A DNA stretch of 64,000 bases from Achatina immaculata (lineage: Eukaryota; Mollusca; Gastropoda; Stylommatophora; Achatinidae): the NCBI GenBank assembly GCA_009760885.1, contig CM019692.1, positions 53,008,355 through 53,072,354 on the forward strand, in the 5' to 3' direction. Shown here in pieces: positions 55,216-64,000 of the stretch. The position numbers and the translations under genes were made by a program. The notes under the pieces are model-generated. The model saw nothing but the letters and a program-made list of their open reading frames with translations. It had not been told where the DNA came from and did not search any database. The number at the start of each line of letters is the position of its first letter. Position 1 is the stretch's first letter.

Positions 55216-55642
55216 TGGAAGAGAAACAGGTCTTTAAAAAATAAACCATGCTCAAGGGGGTTGCGCCGGGTAGAAAGGCGCAGATATCACAGCCCATCGG
55301 GGAAACCGTGATACACTGCAGTCAAAGCCCATTTGGAGGGCGAAAGTAGAAGAAGAACATACATGAAAACACAAGCATGAGTTTAAAAATTAGGCCGATA
55401 TAAACGAAAATATACGAGTATGTTAGGGTTAAATATTGGTTGTATCAAGAATATGTTCCAGGTGAACATATGAGACTCACTTGATATTAGAATTAGTAAT
55501 TTGATGTGAAACGCTTATCGATTTAGTGTGTATTCAGTTTAACAAATCTAATGCTGAAAATAATAACTCATCTATGTGTGGTATTCACACTAAAAGAAAG
55601 ACAAGCAATATAGTAAGAATTAGACACAGTGGCGTGACAGCC

Positions 55643-55831
55643 AAAGAATGGTGCACTCTCCATGTAGTTTGTGAGCACTCTCCATGTAGTTTGTGAGCAC
55701 TCTCCATGTAGTTTGTGAGCACTCTCCATGTAGTTTGTGAGCACTCTCCATGTAGTTTGTGAAAGAAAGGTTAAAAATAAAACAATGGATTTTTACATCA
55801 GCTTGTGGTCAAGGGACGAAAGACAGAGAGA

Positions 55832-55869
<38 letters not shown>

Positions 55870-56105
55870 TGGACTGTGGTTGGCGTGGCAGACATTTATT
55901 TTGCTTGAAGTTGGCCAGTGTAACGGAGAGTTATTGGATATTTTTGGCCAAAAATAACCCATAATCGTCCGTAACATTGGCCAGCGTGGCCCAAACAGCT
56001 CCGTCCATCTCTTTCTCTTGTGTCCCTTGGCCAGATTCTGACGTCAGATTCTCTCTGTTATCTTTAACCTTTTCCCACAAACTACATGAAGAGTGCACAG
56101 AGTTC
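55643..56105. mobile_element. Foldback-type (nearly palindromic) MITE
   Basis: The left end gcactctccatgtagtttgt and the inverted right end gcactcttcatgtagtttgt continue pairing through aaggttaaa, caagggac and gagatggac up to a perfect 18-bp central palindrome tatttttggccaaaaata (55939-55956). The left terminal 22 bp is repeated five times (55649-55762). A GA run expands the left arm. Confidence 0.82.
55649..55762 (+). repeat. 22-bp tandem repeat, five units (foldback element end)
   Basis: Exact 22-bp step of gcactctccatgtagtttgt plus ga. One inverted, single copy lies at 56079-56099. Confidence 0.95.
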
Positions 56106-56109
56106 TATG

Positions 56110-56940
56110 TCAGTGTTAAAAATAGACAATCATGACCGCCAACGCATCGCTGCACCTAACAGATGAATGAACGAATGTGCTATACTTGATTCTACACATT
56201 TCAAAGATTCCTTTTTTATGCTGGGGTTTTGGGTTGAGAATCGAGTAACTCCTGTTCTTTGTCCCTATGGAAAGGTCATGTTTCAGATTAAATCTTGGCC
56301 ACGGATCTCATCTATAACAGATTCTGATCTTCTGCAAACATCCCTGGCGCCCCCTCCCCCCTCAATCTTGCTCACTGCTTCATCCAAACATGGGACCTCG
56401 CTTATCTGTTGTCTATGGGTAAATAATGATTGTCGGCGTTGATCACCCGGGCATTGATTCCAGAACATCACGTGGGATTTCGCGCTCTTTGGCTCCGGAA
56501 GTAGCTTGTGATTGCAGACGATAGCTTTTGTGTCATGTGACTTTTGATCGAATGCCAGGGTGAAGGTCGGAAAGGGAGGGAACAGAATCGTCTGTGGGAA
56601 TAGATAAACGAGACGCCCCGTGATTGATTTGTTTGAGGTGATAATAATTTTTGCCAGTCTGATAGTAATTTTCTCGGTGACAATTCACCAGTAATTCACT
56701 AGTCACCTTCAAAATGGAATTTAACTAATTAAGCCGGCTGGGTCGTGTAGAAATAATGCAAGAAAGTTGTCAGACTGAAATCATATATTTATATATCCAA
56801 GGGGTGAAAGGGGAAAGGGCAAGACAAAGGAGAAGGCCGGAGCAAAAATGAAGAGATAATGTGGACGAAAAAAACTTAAGAGAATACTCAAAGTAAAGAA
56901 CTGGACAGAAAAAGCCAAGAACAGAGAGGGATGGAGACAG
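56110..56940. other. No gene recognised
   Basis: 56760-56945 has a possible LINE tail (RQRRRPEQK, NWTEKAKNREGWRQ-like reading near 56890-56940), too weak to call. The rest is unassigned. Confidence 0.35.
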
Positions 56941-57254
56941 AATCTAACTGCAGGAATGAGCCTTAGTGGTTTCAGCCACTAGCGAGAGAGAGAGAGAGAG
57001 AGAAAGAGAGAGAATGAGAGAAAAAAAGAAAGAAAGAAAAAGAGGGAGACTGAGAAAGATAGAAAGAAAGAAAGAAAGGAAGACACAAAAAGGTTCAAAG
57101 ATAAAAAAAAAAGAGAGAGAGAAACAAATGTAAAAATTTAGAATATCTGATATTAATTTAATCATTCTGAAATTAATTTTGTCCCATTGAAATTAATGCT
57201 TTTTATCTGTCTTATACCAATTTGTTCAGTCCAAGACAGCCATCTTTTTAATAT

Positions 57255-57738
57255 ATCAGTTGGTGTGACAAGAATAACCTGTCGCAGATCTCTAGTTGGT
57301 GTGACAAGAATAACCTGTCGCAGATCTCCAGCTGGTGTGACAAGAATAACCTGTCTTATATCACTAGCTGGTGTGATAAGAATAACCTGTCTTAGATCTC
57401 TAGCTGGTGTGACAAGAATAACCTGTCTTATATCTCCAGCTGGTGTGACAAGAATAACCTGTTTTAGATCTCTAGCTGGTGTGACAAGAATAACCTGTCT
57501 TATATCTCCAGCTGGTGTGACAAGAATAACCTGTTTTAGATCTCTAGCTGGTGTGACAAGAATAACCTGTCTTATATCTCTAGCTGGTGTGACAAGAATA
57601 ACCTGTCTTATATCTCTAGCTGGTGTGACAAGAATAACCTGTCTTAGATCTCTAGCTGGTGTGACAAGAATAACCTGTCTTATATCTCTAGCTGGTGTGA
57701 CAAGAATAACCTGTCTTAGATCTCTAGCTGGTGTGGTA
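57255..57738 (+). repeat. 36-bp minisatellite, about 13 units
   Basis: The unit is built of gctggtgtgacaagaataac, ctgtcttagatctcta, step 36 bp. Two variants (tagatctcta, tatatctcca) alternate. Frames on both strands stay open because 36 is a multiple of 3. It directly abuts the palindrome. Confidence 0.95.
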
Positions 57739-57744
57739 TGTAGC

Positions 57745-58012
57745 TTAAGGTCTATCCACAAGCCGGGGAGTTAAAAACTTCAAGGTCTGTCCACGTGCTG
57801 AGGAGTTACCAAGTTCAAGGTCTATCCACGAGCTGAGGAGTTACGAAGCTCAAGGTCTATCCACGTGCTGAGGAGTTACCAAGTTCAAGGTCTATCCATA
57901 TGCTGAGGAGTTACCAAGCTCAAGGTCTATCCACGAAATGAGGAGTTATCAAGCTCTAGGTGTATCCACGTGCAGAGGAGTTACCAAGCTCAAGTTGTAT
58001 CCACTTGCTGAG
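57745..58012 (+). repeat. 35-bp array A, left arm, about 7 units
   Basis: Unit built of aaggtctatccacgtgctga and ggagttaccaagc. Units are diverged (ctgtccacg, tccatatgc, cacgaaatg). Confidence 0.92.
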
Positions 58013-58141
58013 GAGCTGGATGGCTAAGGTTTAGACAGTCGTTCACGACGAAGTAGGCTTTGGACCGTGCGACCGAGAAAATGAACGTGGGTCCAGACAC
58101 CCTCACCAGTCTGTCAGCGTTCAGCGGCGAAGTCGACGCCA

Positions 58142-58520
58142 GACATAACGACACGAAGGTGACATGTCACAGATACCAGACATAACGACACGAAGGTGAC
58201 ACGTCACAGATACCAGACATAACGACACGAAGGTGACACGTCACAGACACCAGACATAACGACACGAAGGTGACACGTCACAGACCCCAGACATAACGAC
58301 AAGAGGTGACATGGTACAGACTCCAGATATAGCGACAAGAAGTGACACGTCACAGGCACCAGACATAACGACAAGAAGTGATACGTCACAGGCGCCAGAC
58401 ATAACGACAAGAAGTGACACGTCACAGACGCCAGACATAACGACAAGAAGTGACACGTCACAGGCGCCAGACATAACGACAAGAAGTGACACGTCACAGA
58501 CGCCAGACATAACTACAAAA
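58142..58520 (+). repeat. 37-bp array B, left arm, about 10 units
   Basis: Unit built of cagacataacgaca, gaaggtgacacgtcacag. The second half has a 36-bp variant (gacaagaagtgacac). Confidence 0.94.
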
Positions 58521-59046
58521 AGGTTTCTACAACAGGCGGCACCTCGGACAGACCACTCTCGTACGAGAAAACTTGGCAGCGTGTGAGGTTGACATGTCTA
58601 AGTTGGACAGTGACGTCCTGCATGTGCACGCTGTCAGAGATCAGACCCCTGCCCCGCTCGTGATCGAGAATGTGAGTGCCTGTAACGGAAAGGTTGACGT
58701 GCAGAGGTGGCTCTGTCTGTCTGCACTGGAGGAGAATAACATAATTTTCTGAGGGGACTTTAATGCAAGAGGCAAATAGTGGGGCAATGTCATCACCAAC
58801 AGAGGGAAGACCTGGACGACGCGCTGGTGTCTGCTAGTCTAGTGTGTTTGGCTGACGGAAAGGTGACCAGAATGGCCAATGTGGTGACTCTGACAATGTC
58901 ATTGACTCTGGGCCTGGCGTCAACCAGCCTTGCACCTGTATGTAGGCGGAGTACCCTGGGACACCATGGCAGTGATCACGTTCCTTGCGTCATCCTGGTC
59001 GAGAAGAACAGGAATAGAAGCCAGAAAGACAAGATAAGCACCTTCT
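58521..59046 (+). pseudogene. LINE endonuclease fragment, left arm
   Basis: Reads LAACEVDMSKLDSDVLHVHA, TPAPLVIENVSACNGKVDVQ and RWLCLSALEENNIIF, a stop, GDFNAR, then REDLDDALVSASLVCLADGK, RMANVVTL and GHHGSDHVPCVI. GDFNAR and GSDHxP are catalytic motifs of APE endonucleases in LINEs. At least two stops or frameshifts. It differs from the right-arm copy by only a few percent. Confidence 0.82.
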
Positions 59047-60455
59047 AGTAGGACAACACAGGACAAGATAAACACCTTCTAGTAGGACAACACAGGGCAA
59101 GATAAACACCTTCTAGTAGGACAACACAGGGCAAGATAAACACCTTCTAGTAGGACAACACAGGGCAAGATAAACACCTTCTAGTAGGACAACACAGGGC
59201 AAGATAAACACCTTCCAGTAGGACAACACAGGGCAAGATAAACACCTTCTAGTAGGACAACACAGGGCAAGATAAGCACCTTCTAGTAGGACAACACAGG
59301 GCAAGATAAGCACCTTCTAGTAGGACAACACAGGGCAAGATAAGCACCTTCTAGTAGGACAACATAGGGCAAGATAAACACCTTCTAGTAGGACAACACA
59401 GGGCAAGATAAGCACCTTCTAGTAGGACAACACAGGGCAAGATAAGCACCTTCTAGTAGGACAACACAGGGCAAGATAAGCACCTTCTAGTAGGACAACA
59501 CAGGGCAAGATAAGCACCTTCTAGTAGGACAACACAGGGCAAGATAAGCACCTTCTAGTAGGACAACACAGGGCAAGATAAGCACCTTCTAGTAGGACAA
59601 CACAGGGCAAGATAAACACCTTCTAGTAGGACAACACAGGGCAAGATAAGCACCTTCTAGTAGGACAACACAGGGCAAGATAAGCACCTTCTAGTAGGAC
59701 AACACAGGGCAAGATAAACACCTTCTAGTAGGACAACACAGGGCAAGATAAGCACCTTCTAGTAGGACAACACAGGGCAAGATAAACACCTTCTAGTAGG
59801 ACAACACAGGGCAAGATAAGCACCTTCTAGTAAGACAACACAGGGCAAGATAAACACCTTCTAGTAGGACAACACAGGGCAAAATAAACACCTTCTAGTA
59901 GGACAACACAGGGCAAGATAAACACCTTCTAGTAGGACAACACAGGGCAAGATAAACACCTTCTAGTAGGACAACACAGGGCAAGATAAGCACCTTCTAG
60001 TAGGACAACACAGGGCAAGATAAACACCTTCTAGTAGGACAACACAGGGCAAGATAAACACCTTCTAGTAGGACAACACAGGGCAAGATAAGCATCTTCT
60101 AGTAGGACAACACAGGGGAAGATAAGCACCTTCTAGTAGGACAATACATCGCAAGATAAGCACCTTCTAATAGGACAACACATCGCAAGATAAGCACCTT
60201 CTAATAGGACAACACATCGCAAGATAAGCACCTTCTAATAGGACAACACATGGCAAGATAAGCACCTTCTAATAGGACAACACATCGCAAGATAAGCACC
60301 TTCTAATAGGACAACACATCGCAAGATAAGCACCTTCTAATAGGACAACATATGGCAAGATAAGCACCTTCTAATAGGACAACACATGGCAAGATAAGCA
60401 CCTTCTAATAGGACAACACATGGCAAGATAAGCACTTTCAAATACGACAACACAG
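59047..60455 (+). repeat. 34-bp array C, left arm, about 41 units
   Basis: Unit built of aggacaacacagggcaagat and aaacaccttctagt. The last ten units are a sub-variant (ctaatagg, acatcgcaag), so the array has local homogenisation. Confidence 0.97.
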
Positions 60456-60936
60456 GGCAAGATGCCATCAGCAAAATCAGGTGCAGCAAACAGAGTGCCC
60501 CATGTAGGAGACAGAAGAGATGGACACAGTCGCCATGGTGGAATGAAGAGGGTGAGAAAGCATGGCTGGACAAGAGACATGCTGTCAGAGGATGGCTTGA
60601 CAAGAGATGTGCTGTCAGAAGATGGCTGGACAAGAGACATGCTGTCAGAGGATGGCTTGACAAGAGACAGGCTGTCAGAGGATGGCTGGACAAGAGACAG
60701 GCTGTCAGAGGATGGCTGGACAAGAGACATGCTGTCAGAGGATGGCTGGACAAGAGACATGCTGTCAGAGGATGGCTGGACAAGAGACAGGCTGTCAGAG
60801 GATGGCTGGACAAGAGACAGGCTGTCAGAGGATGGCTGGACAAGAGACAGGCTGTCAGAGGATGGCTGGATAAGAGACATGCTGTCAGAAGATGGCAGAA
60901 AGCCAGAAAAACTGGCAGCCCACAGAGCTCTTGAGG
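60456..60936 (+). pseudogene. LINE endonuclease-RT linker fragment containing a 30-bp array (palindrome spacer)
   Basis: One frame reads QSPWWNEEGEKAWLDKRHAV and later RRWQKARKTG, which matches the PWWN(E/D)E ... KR-A-x-RxWxxxxT linker of LINE ORFs. The stretch WLDKRHAVRG is repeated 11 times as a 30-bp array (60563-60893). The spacer is in left-arm orientation and has no partner in the right arm. Confidence 0.7.
60563..60893 (+). repeat. 30-bp array D, 11 units
   Basis: Unit built of ggctggacaagagac and atgctgtcagaggat, exact 30-bp step. Frames on both strands are open for the same numeric reason as other multiples of 3. Confidence 0.96.
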
Positions 60937-61528
60937 TGCTTATCTTGCCCTGTGTTGTCATACTAGAAGGTGCTTATCTTGCCCTGTGTTGTCCTACTAG
61001 AAGGTGCTTATCTTGCCCTGTGTTGTCCTACTAGAAGGTGCTTATCTTGCCCTGTGTTGTCCTACTAGAAGGTGCTTATCTTGCCCTGTGTTGTCCTACT
61101 AGAAGGTGCTTATCTTGCCCTGTGTTGTCCTACTAGAAGGTGCTTATCTTGCCCTGTGTGTCCTACTAGAAGGTGCTTATCTTGCCCTGTGTTGTCCTAC
61201 TAGAAGGTGCTTATCTTGCCCTGTGTTGTCCTACTAGAAGGTGCTTATCTTGCCCTGTGTTGTCCTACTAGAAGGTGCTTATCTTGCCCTATGTTGTCCT
61301 ACTAGAAGGTGCTTATCTTGTCCTGTGTTGTTCTACTAGAAGGTGCTTATCTTGCCCTGTGTTGTCCTACTAGAAGGTGCTTATCTTGCCCTGTGTTGTC
61401 CTACTAGAAGGTGCTTATCTTGCCCTGTGTTGTCCTACTAGAAGGTGCTTATCTTGCCCTATGTTGTCCTACTAGAAGGTGTTTATCTTGCCCTGTGTTG
61501 TCCTACTAGAAGGTGCTTATCTTGTCTT
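60937..61528 (-). repeat. 34-bp array C, right arm (inverted), about 17 units
   Basis: Same unit as 59047-60455 on the opposite strand; one unit has lost a base (cctgtgtgtcctac). Confidence 0.97.
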
Positions 61529-62036
61529 TCTGGCTTCTATTCCTGTTCTTCTCGACCAGGATGACGCAAGGAACGTGATCACTGCCATGGTGTCCCAGGG
61601 TACTCCGCCTGCATACAGGTGCAAGGCTGGTTGACGCCAGGCCCAGAGTCAATGACACTGTCAGAGTCACCACATTGGCCATTCTGGTCACCTTTCCGTC
61701 AGCCAAACACACTAGACTAGCAGACACCAGCGCGTCGTCCAGGTCTTCCCTCTGTTGGTGATGACATTGCCCCACTATTTGCCTCTTGCATTAAAGTCCC
61801 CTCAGAAAATTATGTTATTCTCCTCCAGTGCAGACAGACAGAGCCACCTCTGCACGTCAACCTTTCCGTTACAGGCACGCACATTCTCGATCACGAGCGG
61901 GGCAGGGGTCTGATCTCTGACATCGTGCACATGCAGGACGTCACTGTCCAACTTAGACATGTCAACCTCACACGCTGCCAAGTTTTCTCGTACGAGAATG
62001 GTCTGCCCGAGTTGCCGCCTTTTGTAGAAACCTTTT
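61529..62036 (-). pseudogene. LINE endonuclease fragment, right arm (inverted)
   Basis: Reads TILVRENLAACEVDMSKLDS, HVHDVRDQTPAPLVIENVRA and the same downstream motifs as the left copy. The 89-residue open stretch 61506-61775 differs from 58779-59048 at one residue (Met to Val). It converges with the left copy. Confidence 0.82.
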
Positions 62037-63325
62037 GTAGTTATGTCTGGCGTCTGTGACGTGTCACTTCTTGTCGTTATATCTGGCGTCTGTGACGTGT
62101 CACTTCTTGTCGCTGTGTCAGGTGTCTGTGACGTGTCACTTCTTGTCGCTATGTCTGGGGTCTGTGCCATGTCAACTTCTTGTCGCTATGTCTGGAGTCT
62201 GTACCATGTCACCTCTTATGTCTGGGGTCTGTGCCATGTCACCTCTTATGTCTGGGGTCTGTGCCATGTCACCTTTTTGTCGTTATGTCTGGAGTCTGTG
62301 CTATGTTACCTTCTTGTCGTTATGTCTGGTGTCTGTGCTATGTCACCTTCTTGTCGCTATGTCTGGAGTCTGTGCCATGTCACCTCTTGTCGTTATGTCT
62401 GTGGTCTGTGTCGTATCACTTTCTTGTCATTTTGTTTGGTATCTGTGACGTGTCACCTTCGTGTCGTTATGTCTGGTGTCTGTGACGTGTCACCTTCTTG
62501 TCGTTATGTCTGAAGTCTGTGCCGTATCACTTTCCTGTCGTTATGTCTGGTGCCTGTGACGTGTCACCTTCGTGTCGTTATGTCTGGTGCCTGTGACGTG
62601 TCACCTTCGTGTCGTTATGTCTGGTATCTGTGACGTGTCACCTTCGTGTCGTTATGTCTGGTATCTGTGACGTGTCACCTTCGTTTCGTTATGTCTGGTA
62701 TCTGTGACGTGTCACCTTCGTTTCGTTATGTCTGGTATCTGTGACGTGTCACCTTCGTTTCGTTATGTCTGGTATCTGTGACGTGTCACCTTCGTTTCGT
62801 TATGTCTGGTATCTGTGACGTGTCACCTTCGTTTCGTTATGTCTGGTATCTGTGACATGTCACCTTCGTTTCGTTATGTCTGGTATCTGTGACATGTCAC
62901 CTTCGTTTCGTTATGTCTGGTATCTGTGACGTGTCACCTTCGTTTCGTTATGTCTGGTATCTGTGACGTGTCACCTTCGTTTCGTTATGTCTGGTATCTG
63001 TGACGTGTCACCTTCGTTTCGTTATGTCTGGTGTCTGTGACGTGTCACCTTCGTTTCGTTATGTCTGGTATCTGTGACATGTCACCTTCGTTTCGTTATG
63101 TCTGGTATCTGTGACATGTCACCTTCGTTTCGTTATGTCTGGTATCTGTGACATGTCACCTTCGTTTCGTTATGTCTGGTATCTGTGACGTGTCACCTTC
63201 GTTTCGTTATGTCTGGTATCTGTGACGTGTCACCTTCGTTTCGTTATGTCTGGTATCTGTGACATGTCACCTTCGTGTCGTTATGTCTGGTATCTGTGAC
63301 GTGTCACCTTCGTTTCGTATGTCTG
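62037..63325 (-). repeat. 37-bp array B, right arm (inverted), about 36 units
   Basis: Unit on the + strand: cgttatgtctggtatctgtg, acgtgtcaccttcgttt. 62160-62400 is disordered with deletions; 62640-63300 is nearly perfect, indicating recent local amplification. Confidence 0.96.
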
Positions 63326-63453
63326 GCGTCGACTTCGCCGCTGAACGTTGACAGACTGGTGAGGGTGTTTGGATCCACGTTCACTTTCTCGGTCGCACGG
63401 TCCAAATCCTACTTCGATGTGAACGACTGTCTAAACCTTAGCCATCCAGCTCC

Positions 63454-64000
63454 TCAGCACGTGGATACACCTTGAGCTTGGTAACTCCTCAGTTCGTGGA
63501 TACACCTTGAGCTTGGTAACTCCTCAGTTCGTGGATACACCTTGAGCTTGGTAACTCCTCAGTTCGTGGACACACCTTGAGCTTGGTAACTCCTCAGTTC
63601 GTGGATACACCTTGAGCTTGGTAACTCCTCAGTTCGTGGATACACCTTGAGCTTGGTAACTCCTCAGTTCGTGGATACACCTTGAGCTTGGTAACTCCTC
63701 AGTTCGTGGATACACCTTGAGCTTGGTAACTCCTCAGTTCGTGGATACACCTTGAGCTTGACAACTCCTCAGCACGTGGATACACCTTGAGCTTGGTAAC
63801 TCCTCAGTTCGTGGATACACCTTGAGCTTGACAACTCCTCAGCACGTGGATACACCTTGAGCTTGGTAACTCCTCAGTTCGTGGATACACCTTGAGCTTG
63901 GTAACTCCTCAGTTCGTGGATACACCTTGAGCTTGGTAACTCCTCAGTTCGTGGATACACCTTGAGCTTGGTAACTCCTCAGTTCGTGGATACACCATGA
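63454..64000 (-). repeat. 35-bp array A, right arm (inverted), at least 15 units, continues past window
   Basis: Unit on the + strand: ttgagcttggtaactcctca, gttcgtggatacacc. Much more uniform than the left-arm array. Confidence 0.96.

Larger units (their letters stand above)
57745..64000. repeat. Large inverted duplication (palindrome) built of arrays and LINE fragments
   Basis: Left arm 57745-60455 and right arm 60937-64000 (continuing past the window) carry the same blocks in mirrored order: 35-bp array, unique 130-bp block, 37-bp array, LINE endonuclease fragment of about 520 bp, 34-bp array. The 480-bp spacer (60456-60936) is LINE linker sequence holding a 30-bp array. Unique blocks of the two arms are nearly identical (88 of 89 residues in one open stretch). 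Array copy numbers differ strongly. Confidence 0.93.

Noticed and set aside
55235..55350. Possible retroposon end (gggttgcgccgggtagaaag ... agtagaagaagaac)
   Set aside because: Looks like an element end with a short gaa run, but there is no second copy or duplication in the window to support it.
57162..57774. Long open frames on both strands (about 195-199 codons) in the 36-bp array
   Set aside because: A 36-bp unit without stops stays open in several frames automatically. No start context, splice sites or flanking coding sequence support a protein.
60337..61034. Repetitive proteins (WTRDMLSEDG or SSDSLSLVQP type) in the 30-bp array
   Set aside because: Same numeric effect (30 is a multiple of 3). 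The only meaningful frame is the LINE linker WLDKRHAVRG.
59047..63325. CRISPR-like arrays (regular repeats of 34-37 bp)
   Set aside because: The units are contiguous with no unique spacers, and the DNA is nuclear eukaryotic. They are minisatellites.

Overview
The window is eukaryotic nuclear DNA. It has split genes with GT-AG introns, tRNA-derived SINEs, many 5'-truncated non-LTR retrotransposons (LINEs), Tc1/mariner transposons and long minisatellite arrays. The LINE types and the two host genes suggest a lophotrochozoan invertebrate, most likely a mollusc; the phylum is an inference.

Host genes. (1) A complete seven-exon gene on the + strand, 7923-18050, encodes mitochondrial ribosomal protein bL19m (MRPL19, 335 aa). 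(2) A complete three-exon gene on the + strand, 32527-39775, encodes SAP18 (152 aa), a subunit of the ASAP/PSAP splicing complexes and the Sin3-HDAC complex. (3) On the - strand, 23342-23760 is the 3'-terminal coding exon of a cysteine-rich secreted-type protein with antistasin-like repeats; its 5' exons were not found. All three are ordinary single-copy-type genes sitting in repeat-dense DNA.

Mobile DNA, left to right. 1-7.4 kb: copies of LINE family C (3' module ending in ataagat-type repeats), a decayed Tc1-like transposon and LINE family B copy 1. 7.8-18.1 kb: MRPL19, with an inverted SINE pair around exon 2 and LINE B copy 2 in intron 4. 18.5-23 kb: LINE tails, an hAT-like MITE, a mariner pseudogene carrying a 40-bp minisatellite made from its own coding sequence, and a LINE A fragment. 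24.1-27.4 kb: a nearly full-length LINE A with a (GA)n tail and 12-bp target-site duplications (TSDs). 29-31.7 kb: further LINE tails, with C nested in E. 32.5-39.8 kb: SAP18, whose introns hold an RNase H-type LINE fragment, a 50-bp array, LINE B copy 3, and an internally deleted LINE A that itself carries a 1.3-kb insertion flanked by 12-bp repeats. 39.9-51 kb: 34-, 62-, 23-, about 48- and 27-bp arrays, a LINE A fragment, a mariner N-terminal fragment and a mariner deletion MITE. 51.5-55.2 kb: a second Tc1-like element and LINE family D. 55.6-56.1 kb: a foldback MITE.

The most unusual object is at 57.7-64.0 kb. It is a large inverted duplication whose two arms carry the same order of blocks: 35-bp array, unique block, 37-bp array, LINE endonuclease fragment, 34-bp array. 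The centre is LINE linker sequence holding a 30-bp array. The arms differ mainly in array copy number, and the right arm runs off the window.

All calls come from reading the sequence and translating it by eye. No database search was run. The family letters A-H are local labels.
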